Source: Pseudoxanthomonas sp. JBR18
Lineage (GTDB): Bacteria; Pseudomonadota; Gammaproteobacteria; Xanthomonadales; Xanthomonadaceae
Assembly (NCBI RefSeq): GCF_028198165.1
Contig: NZ_CP116339.1
Location: 3,665,001 to 3,729,000, forward strand
Direction of reading: 5' to 3'
DNA length: 64,000 nucleotides
The translations under genes were made by a program, and so were the position numbers. This document shows positions 54,942-64,000 of this stretch, piece by piece. The notes beneath the pieces were generated by a model. It saw only the letters and a program-made list of their open reading frames with translations. It did no database searches and had not been told where the DNA came from. Position 1 is the first letter of the stretch. Every line of letters begins with the position of its first letter.

Positions 54942-56162
54942 TTACTGCAGCAGGCTCAGGACGTTCTGCGGGACCGACTTGGCCTGGGCCAGCATCGCGG
55001 TACCGGCCTGCTGCAGGATCTGCGTGCGGGTCAGCTCGGCGGTTTCCTTCGCATAGTCGGCATCCTGGATGCGGCTACGCGAGGCGGTCAGGTTCTCCGA
55101 GGTCGAGCTCAGGTTGGCGATGGTGGAGGTGAAGCGGTTCTGGATCGCACCCATGTCGGCACGCGAGGAGTTCACCGCGGTCAGCGCCTTGTCGACGATT
55201 TCCATGGCCTTCTGCGCGCCAGTGAAGGTCGAGATGTCCAGGTCCTGCAGGTGCACGGCGCTGCCCGAGTTGCCCGAGACCGCGTAGGAGGCGGTGCCGA
55301 AGTCAGCACCCAGGGTCACGCCGGTGCCGCCGGTCAGGGTGCCGGTGTCGAAGGACGTGAAGTCCTGGCCGGCCTTCAGCGAGGAAATGGTCAGGTTGGC
55401 GCCCGTGCTGTCCAGGGTGGCGTACATGCCGGTCTGGTCCAGCTTGTCGTTGATGGCGGCGGCGATCTTCTTGTTGACCGCGGCGGCGTCGTCGCCCACG
55501 TCGACCTTGACGTCGGCCAGCTTGATGGTCTGGGCGGTGCCGCTGGCATCGTTGAACTTGATTTCCATGCCCTTGATGGTGCCCGAGGCCGTCGCGCCGC
55601 TGGCCGAGGTGGCGCCCGCGCCGCTGACGGCGTCGGCGAAGCTCGCCTTGCCCAGCGAATCGACGTTGGCGTCGACGATGCTGTTGATGCCGATCGTCTG
55701 GCCGGCGTCGGCGCCGACCTGGAACAGGGCGCCGGAGAAGTCACCGTTCAGCAGCTTGGTGCCGTTGAAGCTGGTCTGGTTGGCCACGCGGTCGATTTCC
55801 GACAGCAGCTGGCTGACTTCCGAGTTCAACGCCGAGCGGTCGGTGTCGGAGTTGGTGGCGTTAGCCGACTGCACCGACAGCTCACGGATGCGCTGCAGGT
55901 TGTTGCCGATCTCGACCATCGCGCCTTCGGCGGTCTGGGCCAGCGAGATGCCGTCGTTGGCGTTGCGCGAGGCAACGTCCAGGCCGCGGATCTGGGTGGT
56001 GAAGCGCTGGCTGATCGCCAGGCCGGCCGCGTCGTCCTTGGCGCTGTTGATGCGCAGGCCGGACGACAGACGCTGGATCGTCGTGGCCATGCTGGAGCTG
56101 GTGGTGTTCAGATTGCGCTGAGCGTTCAGCGACATCACGTTGGTGTTGATGACCTGTGCCAT
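54942..56162 (-). CDS. fliC: Flagellin FliC
   Basis: A 406-residue filament protein. The conserved N-terminal (about 1-165) and C-terminal (about 310-406) domains flank a short variable middle. The flg22-equivalent epitope begins at residue 30 ([15 protein letters not shown]) and has Asp43. The C-terminus ends in [20 protein letters not shown] precedes the ATG. It is the only flagellin in the window, with a sigma-28 promoter and a strong terminator, hence monocistronic. Confidence 0.98.
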   Translation of the reverse strand: MAQVINTNVMSLNAQRNLNTTSSSMATTIQRLSSGLRINSAKDDAAGLAISQRFTTQIRGLDVASRNANDGISLAQTAEGAMVEIGNNLQRIRELSVQSANATNSDTDRSALNSEVSQLLSEIDRVANQTSFNGTKLLNGDFSGALFQVGADAGQTIGINSIVDANVDSLGKASFADAVSGAGATSASGATASGTIKGMEIKFNDASGTAQTIKLADVKVDVGDDAAAVNKKIAAAINDKLDQTGMYATLDSTGANLTISSLKAGQDFTSFDTGTLTGGTGVTLGADFGTASYAVSGNSGSAVHLQDLDISTFTGAQKAMEIVDKALTAVNSSRADMGAIQNRFTSTIANLSSTSENLTASRSRIQDADYAKETAELTRTQILQQAGTAMLAQAKSVPQNVLSLLQ

Positions 56163-56257
56163 TTGATATCTCCTCTAAGCGATTTTTTCCGGCATGCGAT
56201 TTGGCCGGAGCCTGTCGCAGGGGGGCCATCATTTGGCCGTTGCCGCTGCTGGTATAG

Positions 56258-56284
56258 ATAACGGCGCTGTGTCAACAACCTTTA
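56258..56284 (-). promoter_or_regulatory. Sigma-28 (FliA) promoter of fliC
   Basis: The minus strand reads TAAAGGTT, 11 bases, GCCGTTAT, about 96 bases before the fliC ATG. Confidence 0.82.
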
Positions 56285-56438
56285 GAACTTTTCTTCCGAA
56301 AACCCTGGAAATTTCAGGGTATTTTCGCGGCCGACACAGGCGCGAACAGAGAGTTTCGGCCAGGGTCCGGCAAACTTTAGAGATTCGTCGGGATGAGGCG
56401 GCGATAGGGCAAGGTGGTTGTGGACCCCACACATGCAA

Positions 56439-56466
56439 GGCCCGGCGACGCGAAGCGTGCCGGGCC
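56439..56466 (-). terminator. Terminator-like hairpin after flgL
   Basis: An 8-bp stem GGCCCGGC/GCCGGGCC with an inner ACGC/GCGT pair, 28 bases after the flgL stop. Only two T follow on the minus strand. Confidence 0.6.
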
Positions 56467-56493
56467 CGGAAGGCGTGGCGGGAGGGACGGGGC

Positions 56494-57699
56494 TTACCCG
56501 AGCTTGTTGAAGAGCGACATCGACTGCATCTGGGTAAAGAGGGTCTGCGCGGCCGACAGCGCGGATTGCTCGAGCTGGTACTCGCCGATGGCCTGTGCAT
56601 AGTCCAGGTCGCGGATCGAGGACAGGGTGGTCTTGAGCGTGACTTCGTTGGCCGCGCGCACCTCGCCTGCGTCGTCGATGGCGGCAAGCTGGGCGCCGCC
56701 GGCGGCGCGGGCGTCGATCATCTTGGAGGAGGCCTGGCTGATGTCGCGCATCGAGGCCTGCAAGGTATTGGTCAGCGCCGCCTTGTCGCTGGCGGTCACC
56801 GGGTCGGAGCTCAGGGCCGTCACCAGATCGTCCAGGGTGGAGAAGACGTCCTTGTTGGTCGAGGCGCCAATCTGGAAGCTGTCGCCCGTCGCCGGCGCAC
56901 CGTCGATGCGCATGTTCAATCCGCCGAAGCCGATCGACTCGCCCGCTGCGTAGGTCCCGGTCTTGACCACGTTGCCGCCATTGTCCAGGACCTCGTAGCT
57001 GTCGGCCGCCGTGAACGAGACGGTATAGCTGCCACCGTTCCAACTACCGGAAGAAGCATCGCGGCCATAGTCCAGCAGCAGCCCGGTGCCGGTGTTGCCG
57101 CCGGCGGCATGCGCGTCCACGGTGCCGTCGCCGGTGCGGATGCGCATGAAGATCTCGCTGCCAGGCAGGGTGTCGGAAATCTGCGTGTCGGCCGCCACTT
57201 CCACCTTGCGCTGGGTCTGGTCGCCGCTGTAGACCACCTGGCCGCCGACGATGGAAAACGGGGCGCTGTCGTCGGCGGTCCCGGCGAACAGATAGCGGCC
57301 GGCGCCATCGGTGCTGTTGGACAGGCTCAGCAGGCTGTCCTTGAGGGTCTTGATCTCCGAGGCGATCGCCTTGCGGTCGTCGGTGGTCATCGTGGCGTTG
57401 TTGGCCTCGATCACCAGTTCATTGACCCGGGACATGACCTCGCCGGCCGAGGACAAGGCGTTCTCCTGCAGTCCCAGGCGGTTCTGTACGGTGTTGGCGT
57501 TCTCGCCGAAGCGGGTCAGCTCGGCCAGGGCCCGGTCCAGGTTGACCGCCGTGCCCGAGGCGACCGGATCGTCGGCGGCGCTCACCAGCTTCTTGCCGGT
57601 GGCCAACTGCTCCTGCAGGTGTGACAGCTTGGCCTGCTTGCCCAGCATCTGGTTGACCGACTGGCTGTACATCATGCTGGTGGAGATGCGGGTGCTCAT
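56494..57699 (-). CDS. flgL: Hook-filament junction protein FlgL
   Basis: A 401-residue flagellin-related junction protein (HAP3). The N-terminal helix region starts MSTRISTSMMYSQSV, with LATGKKLVSAADDPVA; the C-terminus ends MSLFNKLG. It overlaps flgK by 4 bases and is the last gene of the flg operon. Confidence 0.96.
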   Translation of the reverse strand: MSTRISTSMMYSQSVNQMLGKQAKLSHLQEQLATGKKLVSAADDPVASGTAVNLDRALAELTRFGENANTVQNRLGLQENALSSAGEVMSRVNELVIEANNATMTTDDRKAIASEIKTLKDSLLSLSNSTDGAGRYLFAGTADDSAPFSIVGGQVVYSGDQTQRKVEVAADTQISDTLPGSEIFMRIRTGDGTVDAHAAGGNTGTGLLLDYGRDASSGSWNGGSYTVSFTAADSYEVLDNGGNVVKTGTYAAGESIGFGGLNMRIDGAPATGDSFQIGASTNKDVFSTLDDLVTALSSDPVTASDKAALTNTLQASMRDISQASSKMIDARAAGGAQLAAIDDAGEVRAANEVTLKTTLSSIRDLDYAQAIGEYQLEQSALSAAQTLFTQMQSMSLFNKLG

Positions 57700-59570
57700 C
57701 GGATCGCACTCAGGATGGACTGAAACATGTTGTCGGCCGTGGAGATCAATTGTGAAGCGGCCTGGTAGGCCTGCTGCAGGCGCAGCATGTCGGCCGCTTC
57801 CTCGTCCAGGTTGACGCCGGAGATCGAATCGCGCGCATCCTGGGCGTTGGTGTTGATGGCTTCCTGCGCATCGGCGGCCAGGGAGGCCTGCCGTGCCGAG
57901 GAGCCGACAGCGGTCGTCAGGCCGGACACCGCGCCGTTGAGGGTGATCGTCTTGCCGTTGAAGGCCTTCGCGTCATCCAGGTTGGACAGGATCAACGCGT
58001 TGCCGTTGTTGCTGGAGCCGGCACCGGTCGGGCCGACGGTGAACGCGTCGCCGGCCACCGGCGCGCCATCCAGGGTCAGACTCCAGCCGTTGGCGCTGAT
58101 GGTCTGGCCGGCGGTATAGGCGTAGGGGCCGGCGCCGTCGATCGTGAACTGGTTGGCATCGATGAAGCTGATGCTGGCCGGCGTCAGCAGATTGGCGTTG
58201 CCCGCATCGGTGACGGTCATGCGGCTGGCCACGCCCGTGCCCAGGTTGGCCAGGTCCGAGGACACGCTGACCGGGGTCGCCGCGGCGATGCGCGAGGGGT
58301 CGTTGATGGCCACCGACAGTCCGGTGACCGCCGTGGCCGTGGGCTGCAGCAGGAACTTGTCGCCCGCTGCGGCGGCGCCGGACAGCTGCAGCGCCACGCC
58401 ATTGACCATGAACGGATCGGCGGCGGTGCCGCTGCCGGTCATGGCCACGTTGGCGCCGGTATCGGCGCGGCTGGCGCTCCAGTTGGTGCCGTCGAACTTC
58501 AGCAGCAGGTTCTGCCCGTCGAGCTTGCTCAGGTCCTGGACGCTGGCGCTGAAGCTGGCCGTGCCGGTGTTGGCGCTGTTGCCGGTCACCGATGGGGCGG
58601 GCAGGTTGAAGAAGTCGCCGCCCAGGTTGCCGTACAGGTCGACACCGGCGTGGTGCTGCTGGTTGTAGGTGACCGCCAGGCCGGTGGCGATGCGGCCCAG
58701 CTCAGCCGTGGTCGGCTCCAGCACGGAGCTGCGGAACTCCAGCAGGCCGCCGATCTGCCCGCCCATGGAGCTGCTTCCCAGAGTGACGGTGTTGCCCTGG
58801 GTCTTGATGGCGACCTGCAGCTTGCCCGGCTGGTAGGGGTCGGCAACGGTGGTCAGGGTCGCGGCGCTGGTGCCCACGACCATGGCCTGGCCGCCCGCGG
58901 TGTAGACGTTGATCGCACCGCCGTCCTGGCTGACCGCCGTTCCGCCGGTGTAGCCGACCAGCTCCTTGATCAGCTGGTCGCGCTGGTCGAGCAGATCCGG
59001 GGCGGCGCTGGCGGCGTTGCTGCCGATCTTGCCGTTGAGCTTGGCGATCTCGCTGGCCAGGCGGTTGGCTTCGTTGGTGGTGGAGAGCAGCCCGTTGTTG
59101 ACCTCGGTATTGAGCGAGTCCAACTGGCCGTTGAGCTGCTTGAAGCGGGTCACCAGCGCGTTGGCGTTGTCCAACACGTTCTGTCGGTTGGCCGTGCCGG
59201 CCGCCTCCGAGGACAACCCGGTCACCGCGTCGAAGAAATTGGACCACTGGCCGGCGATGTTGGTGGCCGAATCGGAGAACAGCGTGTCCACGCGGTCCGA
59301 GAGCGATGACAGCTGCTGCAGGCGCGCCAGCTCGCCGGTGCTGTCCAGCAGGCGGGAGGTGGCCAACTGGTCGCCCACGCGGGCGATATCGGTGATCTGG
59401 GTGCCGTTGCCGATGTACTGCGACCCAAACAGGGTCGGCGTCTGGGTGGCGAAGGACACCTTCTGCCGGCTATAGCCCTCGGTGTTGATGTTGGCCACGT
59501 TGTGGCTGACCGTGGCCAACGCTCGCTGAAAGGCGAGCAGGGCACTGGTGCCGGTGGACATGACGGACAT
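57696..59570 (-). CDS. flgK: Hook-filament junction protein FlgK
   Basis: A 624-residue junction protein (HAP1). The N-terminal signature is STGTSALLAFQRALATVSHN then NTEGYSRQ, with a long Ala/Gly/Thr-rich middle. The C-terminal helix has GVNLDEEAADMLRLQQAYQA. It starts 9 bases after flgJ. An ATG three codons inside is possible. Confidence 0.96.
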   Translation of the reverse strand: MSVMSTGTSALLAFQRALATVSHNVANINTEGYSRQKVSFATQTPTLFGSQYIGNGTQITDIARVGDQLATSRLLDSTGELARLQQLSSLSDRVDTLFSDSATNIAGQWSNFFDAVTGLSSEAAGTANRQNVLDNANALVTRFKQLNGQLDSLNTEVNNGLLSTTNEANRLASEIAKLNGKIGSNAASAAPDLLDQRDQLIKELVGYTGGTAVSQDGGAINVYTAGGQAMVVGTSAATLTTVADPYQPGKLQVAIKTQGNTVTLGSSSMGGQIGGLLEFRSSVLEPTTAELGRIATGLAVTYNQQHHAGVDLYGNLGGDFFNLPAPSVTGNSANTGTASFSASVQDLSKLDGQNLLLKFDGTNWSASRADTGANVAMTGSGTAADPFMVNGVALQLSGAAAAGDKFLLQPTATAVTGLSVAINDPSRIAAATPVSVSSDLANLGTGVASRMTVTDAGNANLLTPASISFIDANQFTIDGAGPYAYTAGQTISANGWSLTLDGAPVAGDAFTVGPTGAGSSNNGNALILSNLDDAKAFNGKTITLNGAVSGLTTAVGSSARQASLAADAQEAINTNAQDARDSISGVNLDEEAADMLRLQQAYQAASQLISTADNMFQSILSAIR

Positions 59571-59579
59571 GGCGGGCCT

Positions 59580-60698
59580 TTAGCGCAGAAGGGGGGTGGA
59601 GCCGGTGGCGGCAAATACGCGCTCGATGCCGCCCATGGCCGCGTTGCTGATGGCCTCCACCGCGCGACCGATGGTCGGGCCGCCGGCGATCGCGGCGATC
59701 TTGGCCGCGTAGGACGGGTCGGTGGCGTAGCCGGCGCGCTGCAGACCCTGGGCGAAGCCCTTGATGTCGGTGCCGGCCTTGAGCGCATGCTGGTAGCGCG
59801 GATTGTTCTTCAGCAGCCGCACGTAGTCGGCGAAGCTGGCCTCGGCCGAGTCGTAGGCGCGGAAAGCGGCGGTCTCGGTGGTCTTGACCCCGTTGACGTA
59901 TTCGTGGGTGCCGGTGGTGACGCTCTCGCCGCTCCAACCGATGGCCTTGATGCCGAACAGGTTGTTGGAATCGCTGCCGTTGCCGCGCGAGATGCCCTTG
60001 CGGCCCCAGCCGGTTTCCAGCGCCGCCTGAGCGACCAGCGCGCGCGGGTCCACGCCCAGTTCGCTGGCTGCCTTCTTGGCATGGGTCCAGATCTTGGCCA
60101 CGAAGCCTTCGGGGGTGCGCTCGCCCAGTTCGGCGACCGCGGCGCTGGCCGCCTTGCGGGTTGCCGCCAACTCGGCGCTGTCGGCCGCGTTGACGCCGCT
60201 CCAGCGGTCGTCGCCGGAAGCCCAGGTCGTGTCGACGCCCTCGTTGCCGGGGTTGCTGGACGTGGTGCCCGCCGGACGCCCGGCGATCATGTCCAGCAGC
60301 TGGTCCATCGGCGACTGGGTGGCGGTGGGCTGGATCTGCGACACCTGGCGCTCGCCGGCGACCAGCGAATAGGCCTTGGCCGCCTGCTTGCCGACCAGCG
60401 AGGTGTCGGTGGCCGGGGCGTCGGCCTTGTCGCCACCGCCCAGCTGGCGGGCGATGATCGCCTGCAGGCCCAGTCCCTTGCCTTCGGTCATGGACTTGGC
60501 CAGCTGCTGGTCGTACATGTCGCGGAAGGTCTGGTTTTCGCCAGGGAACAGCGAATCGCCGAAGCTCGCATCGCGCATGCTCTTGACCAGCATCTGCGCG
60601 AACTGGCCCTCGAGCTGGCGCGAAACCTGCTCGATCTTGGCCGGGTCCTTGGCCGTGTTGACGGCCTGCAGGTCGATGGAAGCGGCGGAGATGCGCAT
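59580..60698 (-). CDS. flgJ: Rod assembly protein and peptidoglycan hydrolase FlgJ
   Basis: A 372-residue dual protein. The N-terminal rod-binding domain (about 1-85, QLEGQFAQMLVKSMRDA) caps rod growth. The C-terminal glucosaminidase domain (about 185-330) has the catalytic Glu228 in AALETGWG and NNLFGIKA. It cuts cell wall for rod passage. Between flgI (1-base gap) and flgK. Confidence 0.96.
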   Translation of the reverse strand: MRISAASIDLQAVNTAKDPAKIEQVSRQLEGQFAQMLVKSMRDASFGDSLFPGENQTFRDMYDQQLAKSMTEGKGLGLQAIIARQLGGGDKADAPATDTSLVGKQAAKAYSLVAGERQVSQIQPTATQSPMDQLLDMIAGRPAGTTSSNPGNEGVDTTWASGDDRWSGVNAADSAELAATRKAASAAVAELGERTPEGFVAKIWTHAKKAASELGVDPRALVAQAALETGWGRKGISRGNGSDSNNLFGIKAIGWSGESVTTGTHEYVNGVKTTETAAFRAYDSAEASFADYVRLLKNNPRYQHALKAGTDIKGFAQGLQRAGYATDPSYAAKIAAIAGGPTIGRAVEAISNAAMGGIERVFAATGSTPLLR

Positions 60699-60699
60699 G

Positions 60700-61818
60700 T
60701 CAGATCACCTCGAGCTCCGCGCTCAGTGCGCCGGCCTGCTTCAGGGCTTCCAGGATCGCGATCAGGTCGCCGGGGGCGGCGCCGACCTCGTTGACCGCGC
60801 GCACGATCTGGTCGAGCGTGGTGCCGCCCTCGAACTTGAACATGCGGCTGCCTTCGCTGGTCGCGGTGATCGTGGACTGCGGCGCGGCCACGGTCTGCCC
60901 GTTGGAGAACGCGCCGGGCTGGCTGACGCTGGTGCCTTCGGTGATGCTGACCGTCAGCGAGCCATGCGAGATGGCGGCCGGGCTGACCCGCACCTGCGAG
61001 CCGATGACCACCGTGCCGGTCCGCGCGTTCACCACGACCTTGGCCGGGGCCACGCCCGGGGAAACTTCGAGGTTCTCGATCCGCGCCAGCAGGCCGATGC
61101 GCGCGCTCGGGTCGGTCGGCGAGCGCACGGACACCGTGCCGCCGTCCACGGCCTGGGCGGCGCCCGGGCCGAAGGCGCTGTCCAGCGCGGCCACCATGCG
61201 CGAGACAGTGGTGAAATCGTTCTGGTGCAGGTTGAGGGTGATCTGGTCGCTGGCGCCGAACACATCCGGCAGGGCGCGCTCGACCGTGGCGCCATTGGGG
61301 ATGCGGCCCACGCTGGGCACGTTGACCGAGATGCGCGAACCATCCTTGCCCTGCGCGCCGAAGCCGCCGACGATCAGGCTGCCCTGGGCGATCGCGTAGA
61401 CCTGCCCGTCGGCGCCCTTCAACGGCGCCATCAGCAGCGAACCGCCGCGCAGGGACACGGCGTTGCCGATGGAGGACACGGTCACGTCGATGGGCTGGCC
61501 GGGCTTGGCGAACGGCGGCAGCTCGGCCTGGATGGCCACGGCGGCGACGTTCTTCAACTGTGGGTTGACGTTGGCCGGCACGTTGACGCCCAGCTCGCCG
61601 AGCATGTTCTTCAGGCTCTGCACGGTGAAGGGCGCCTGGCTGGTGCGGTCGCCGCTGTTGTCCAGGCCCACCACCAGGCCGTAGCCGACCAGCTGGTTGT
61701 TGCGCACGCCACCGACCTGGGCCAGGTCCTTGATGCGTTCGGCATGGGCCGGCGCGGCCAGCGCGCAGGCGGCCACGACCAGGGCGAGCAGACGGCAGGG
61801 CAGGGAAGACAGGTTCAT
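60700..61818 (-). CDS. flgI: Flagellar P-ring protein FlgI
   Basis: A 372-residue periplasmic ring protein with a 26-residue signal peptide ending Ala-His-Ala. Family landmarks are [41 protein letters not shown] and a C-terminal [15 protein letters not shown]. Eleven bases after flgH. Confidence 0.97.
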   Translation of the reverse strand: MNLSSLPCRLLALVVAACALAAPAHAERIKDLAQVGGVRNNQLVGYGLVVGLDNSGDRTSQAPFTVQSLKNMLGELGVNVPANVNPQLKNVAAVAIQAELPPFAKPGQPIDVTVSSIGNAVSLRGGSLLMAPLKGADGQVYAIAQGSLIVGGFGAQGKDGSRISVNVPSVGRIPNGATVERALPDVFGASDQITLNLHQNDFTTVSRMVAALDSAFGPGAAQAVDGGTVSVRSPTDPSARIGLLARIENLEVSPGVAPAKVVVNARTGTVVIGSQVRVSPAAISHGSLTVSITEGTSVSQPGAFSNGQTVAAPQSTITATSEGSRMFKFEGGTTLDQIVRAVNEVGAAPGDLIAILEALKQAGALSAELEVI

Positions 61819-61829
61819 AACGCGGCGGC

Positions 61830-62519
61830 TCAGTAGGGCGACAGGCGCGAATTGAAGAAGCGGCTCAGCCAGCCCATCGCGTTGGACTGGGCGACCGCGC
61901 CGCGACCGCCGTAGGCGATGCGGGCCTCGGCGACCTTGCTGGAGGGGATGGTGTTGTCCGGGGCGATGTCGGCGGCGCGGACGATGCCCTGCACCTGGAC
62001 CAGTTCGTCGCCCTGGTTCAGGCGCATGTTCTTCTGGCCCTGGACCACCAGGTTGCCGTTGGCCAGGCGCTGGACCACGGTCACCGTGATGCTGCCCTGC
62101 ATCTTGTTGCTCTGGGCGGTGTTGCCCTTGCCGGCGAAGCTGCGATCGCCGGCGGTGTTGTTGTTGAGGATGCCCAGCCCGCCCACGCTCAGCGGTGCGC
62201 CCAGCAGGGTGGGATTGGTCATGTCGACCGAGTCGGACTTGGTGATGGCCGTATTGGCGGTGGAGGAGGCGGTGGTGCTTTCCACCAGGGTGATCGTCAG
62301 CAGGTCGCCCACGTCGCGGGCGCGACGATCGCCGTAGAGGTTCAGGCCCGGACCGGCGGCGTAGATCGCCCCGGCGCTGGGCTGGGCGACCGGCATGGCC
62401 ACCGGCACGATCGGTGCCATCGGCGCGTAGGGGCGCACATCGCCGGCGGCCACGCAGCCGGAAAGCAGCGCGCTGGCGGTCACGGCGAGGACCACGGCAA
62501 GGGAGGATGGACGGATCAT
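61830..62519 (-). CDS. flgH: Flagellar L-ring lipoprotein FlgH
   Basis: A 229-residue outer-membrane ring protein. The lipobox LLSGC has Cys22 as the lipidated residue. It shows [21 protein letters not shown] and [23 protein letters not shown]. 22 bases after flgG. Confidence 0.97.
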   Translation of the reverse strand: MIRPSSLAVVLAVTASALLSGCVAAGDVRPYAPMAPIVPVAMPVAQPSAGAIYAAGPGLNLYGDRRARDVGDLLTITLVESTTASSTANTAITKSDSVDMTNPTLLGAPLSVGGLGILNNNTAGDRSFAGKGNTAQSNKMQGSITVTVVQRLANGNLVVQGQKNMRLNQGDELVQVQGIVRAADIAPDNTIPSSKVAEARIAYGGRGAVAQSNAMGWLSRFFNSRLSPY

Positions 62520-62541
62520 GGCAGGAGGTCCTGGCAGCGCC

Positions 62542-63327
62542 TTAGACGTTGTTGTTGAGGTAACCGAGCATCGAGTCGGTGGTGGAGATGGCCTTGGCGT
62601 TCATTTCGTAGGCGCGCTGGGTCTCGATCATGCTGACCAGCTCCTCGACCACGTTGACGTTGCTGCCTTCCAGGGCGCCCTGCACGGTGGTGCCCAGGCC
62701 GTTGAGGCCCGGAGCGCCGTTCTGGGCCGGGCCCGAGGCGGTGGTTTCGGCGTAGAGGTTCTCGCCCTTGGCCTGCAGGCCGGCGGGATTGATGAAGTCG
62801 GTCAGGGTCAGCGAGCCCACTTCCAGGGCCTGGGCCGAATCGGCCATCTGCACGGTGATCGTGCCGTCGTTGCCGATGGTCAGCGACTGGGCGCCTTCGG
62901 GGATCTGGATGCCTGGCTGCACCGGATAGCCGGAGTTGGTGACCAGTTCGCCCTGCGAGTTGATCTGGAAGCTGCCGTCGCGGGTGTAGGCCGAGCTGCC
63001 GTCGGGCATCAGGACCTCGAAGAAGCCGCGGCCATTGACCATCACGTCCAGGGCGCGGCCGGTCTGCTGCTGGTTGCCCTGTTCGAAATCCTTGGAGGTG
63101 GACACCACGCGCACACCGGTGCCCAGCTGCAGGCCCGAGGGGAGCTGGGTCTGGGCCGAGGTCGAACCGCCGGGCTGGCGCACCTGCTGGTACAGCAGAT
63201 CCTCGAAGCTGGCGCGGTCGCGCTTGAAGCCGGTGGTGCTGGTGTTGGCCAGGTTGTTGGAGACGACCGACATGCGCGTCTGCTGCGCATCCAGTCCGGT
63301 CTTGGCGACCCACAAAGCCTGATTCAT
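62542..63327 (-). CDS. flgG: Flagellar distal rod protein FlgG
   Basis: A 261-residue rod protein beginning [33 protein letters not shown] lies in the N-terminal rod motif, with the C-terminal hook-type ending [20 protein letters not shown]. The start at 63327 has an AGGAA-type site upstream. A longer frame upstream lacks family similarity. Confidence 0.97.
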   Translation of the reverse strand: MNQALWVAKTGLDAQQTRMSVVSNNLANTSTTGFKRDRASFEDLLYQQVRQPGGSTSAQTQLPSGLQLGTGVRVVSTSKDFEQGNQQQTGRALDVMVNGRGFFEVLMPDGSSAYTRDGSFQINSQGELVTNSGYPVQPGIQIPEGAQSLTIGNDGTITVQMADSAQALEVGSLTLTDFINPAGLQAKGENLYAETTASGPAQNGAPGLNGLGTTVQGALEGSNVNVVEELVSMIETQRAYEMNAKAISTTDSMLGYLNNNV

Positions 63328-63430
63328 GACCCGATTCCTCTCAGTGATGGCCCCGCGTCTGGCGCCGGGCAATGAACCTGATGCACGCGCCGTGCCAGAA
63401 CAGGCGACGGCTTTCCGGCGGGCCGCGGCC

Positions 63431-64000
63431 TTAGCCGCTCAGGCGCAGCAGGGTGTTGGCGGACTGCGCGTTGTCATCGCCATGCTTGATGACCTTGACC
63501 TGCATCTCGAACTGGCGCTGCAGCTGGATCATCTGCACCAGGGCGCCGGCGGCGTCGACGTTGCTGCCTTCCAGCACGCCGCTGTTGAGGGTCTTGCCCG
63601 GCGCCTGGGCGAAGGCCTGGGCCGGATCGGTGCTGACATTGCGCATCAGTCCGTCCAGGCCGCGGGTCAGGCGCTCGGGCGTGGCTTCCACGACCTTCAT
63701 CTGGCCCACGATGGTCATCGTGGCCGGGCCTTCGCCCTGCGGGATGATCGAGATCGTGCCGTCGTTGCCGATTTCCAGCGACTGGTGCGGCGGGATCGTC
63801 ATCGGATTGCCGTCCTGGTCCAGGACCGCGCGGCCGCTGGCGGTGACCAGTTGCCCGTTGGGCGTCAGGGCCAGCTCGCCGCCGCGGGTGTAGGCCTCGC
63901 TGCCGTCGGCCGACTGCACGGCCAGCCAGCGGTTGTCCAGGAACGAGACATCCAGCGGGTTGCCGGTGACCTGCTGGGAACCGACGTCGCGGTCGAAGCC
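63431..64000 (-). CDS. flgF: Flagellar proximal rod protein FlgF (5' end outside window)
   Basis: The last 189 codons of FlgF. It shows [15 protein letters not shown], then [21 protein letters not shown] and the C-terminal rod motif with [26 protein letters not shown]. The frame stays open to the window end, so the true start lies beyond 64000. It precedes flgG by 103 bases. Confidence 0.95.
   Translation of the reverse strand, partial: GFDRDVGSQQVTGNPLDVSFLDNRWLAVQSADGSEAYTRGGELALTPNGQLVTASGRAVLDQDGNPMTIPPHQSLEIGNDGTISIIPQGEGPATMTIVGQMKVVEATPERLTRGLDGLMRNVSTDPAQAFAQAPGKTLNSGVLEGSNVDAAGALVQMIQLQRQFEMQVKVIKHGDDNAQSANTLLRLSG

Overview
The window is a flagellar and chemotaxis island from a high-GC gammaproteobacterium. 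The best fit is a member of the Xanthomonadaceae (Xanthomonas/Stenotrophomonas/Pseudoxanthomonas/Lysobacter type), with a single polar flagellum. The evidence is the conserved polar-flagellum gene order (flhF-flhG-fliA-cheY-cheZ-cheA), a single flagellin, an rpoN copy inside the flagellar block, a fleQ-type activator, and motC-motD-parC-parP downstream of the chemotaxis genes. This assignment rests on protein resemblance and gene order only; no rRNA or tRNA gene is visible.

Almost everything is on the minus strand, so transcription runs from 64000 toward 1. From right to left: (1) 63431-56494 is the end of the flg operon, flgF(partial)-flgG-flgH-flgI-flgJ-flgK-flgL. (2) 56162-51964 holds fliC, fliD, fliS, fliT and a PilZ-like gene. 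(3) 51828-47713 is a regulatory block: a LuxR-type response regulator, rpoN, a receiver-only response regulator and fleQ. (4) 47539-35071 is the basal body and export apparatus, fliE-F-G-H-I-J-K, then fliL-M-N-O-P-Q-R, then flhB-flhA. (5) 32819-26899 is flhF-flhG-fliA-cheY-cheZ-cheA. (6) 22735-26755 is the only plus-strand block: four glycan genes (O-antigen-ligase-like polytopic protein, UXS-like dehydrogenase, two GT2 glycosyltransferases). It sits where Pseudomonas-type clusters carry cheB. (7) 22385-15729 is motC-motD-parC-parP, then STAS-cheY-cheA. (8) 15512-1 is an array of six chemoreceptor genes (the last cut by the window edge) with one outer-membrane barrel gene cotranscribed with a receptor.

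The window encodes its own transcriptional hierarchy and carries the matching sites. RpoN and FleQ are encoded here. GG-N10-GC sigma-54 elements lie in front of flhB, fliL, fliE and fliD. FliA is encoded here. Sites close to TCAAG/TAAAG-type boxes, 11 bases, then GCCGATAA lie in front of fliC, fliS, motC, the STAS-cheY-cheA operon and at least four receptor transcripts.

Features I find most worth attention are these. A ParP/CheW-type scaffold carries six exact-period 34-residue repeats that resemble CheY-docking peptides. The UXS-like enzyme has its catalytic Tyr and a cofactor-loop Gly replaced. The sigma-28 site in front of motC abuts the start codon and predicts a leaderless mRNA. One chemoreceptor contains an internal 181-residue HAMP-module duplication. 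Nested inverted repeats lie just upstream of rpoN.
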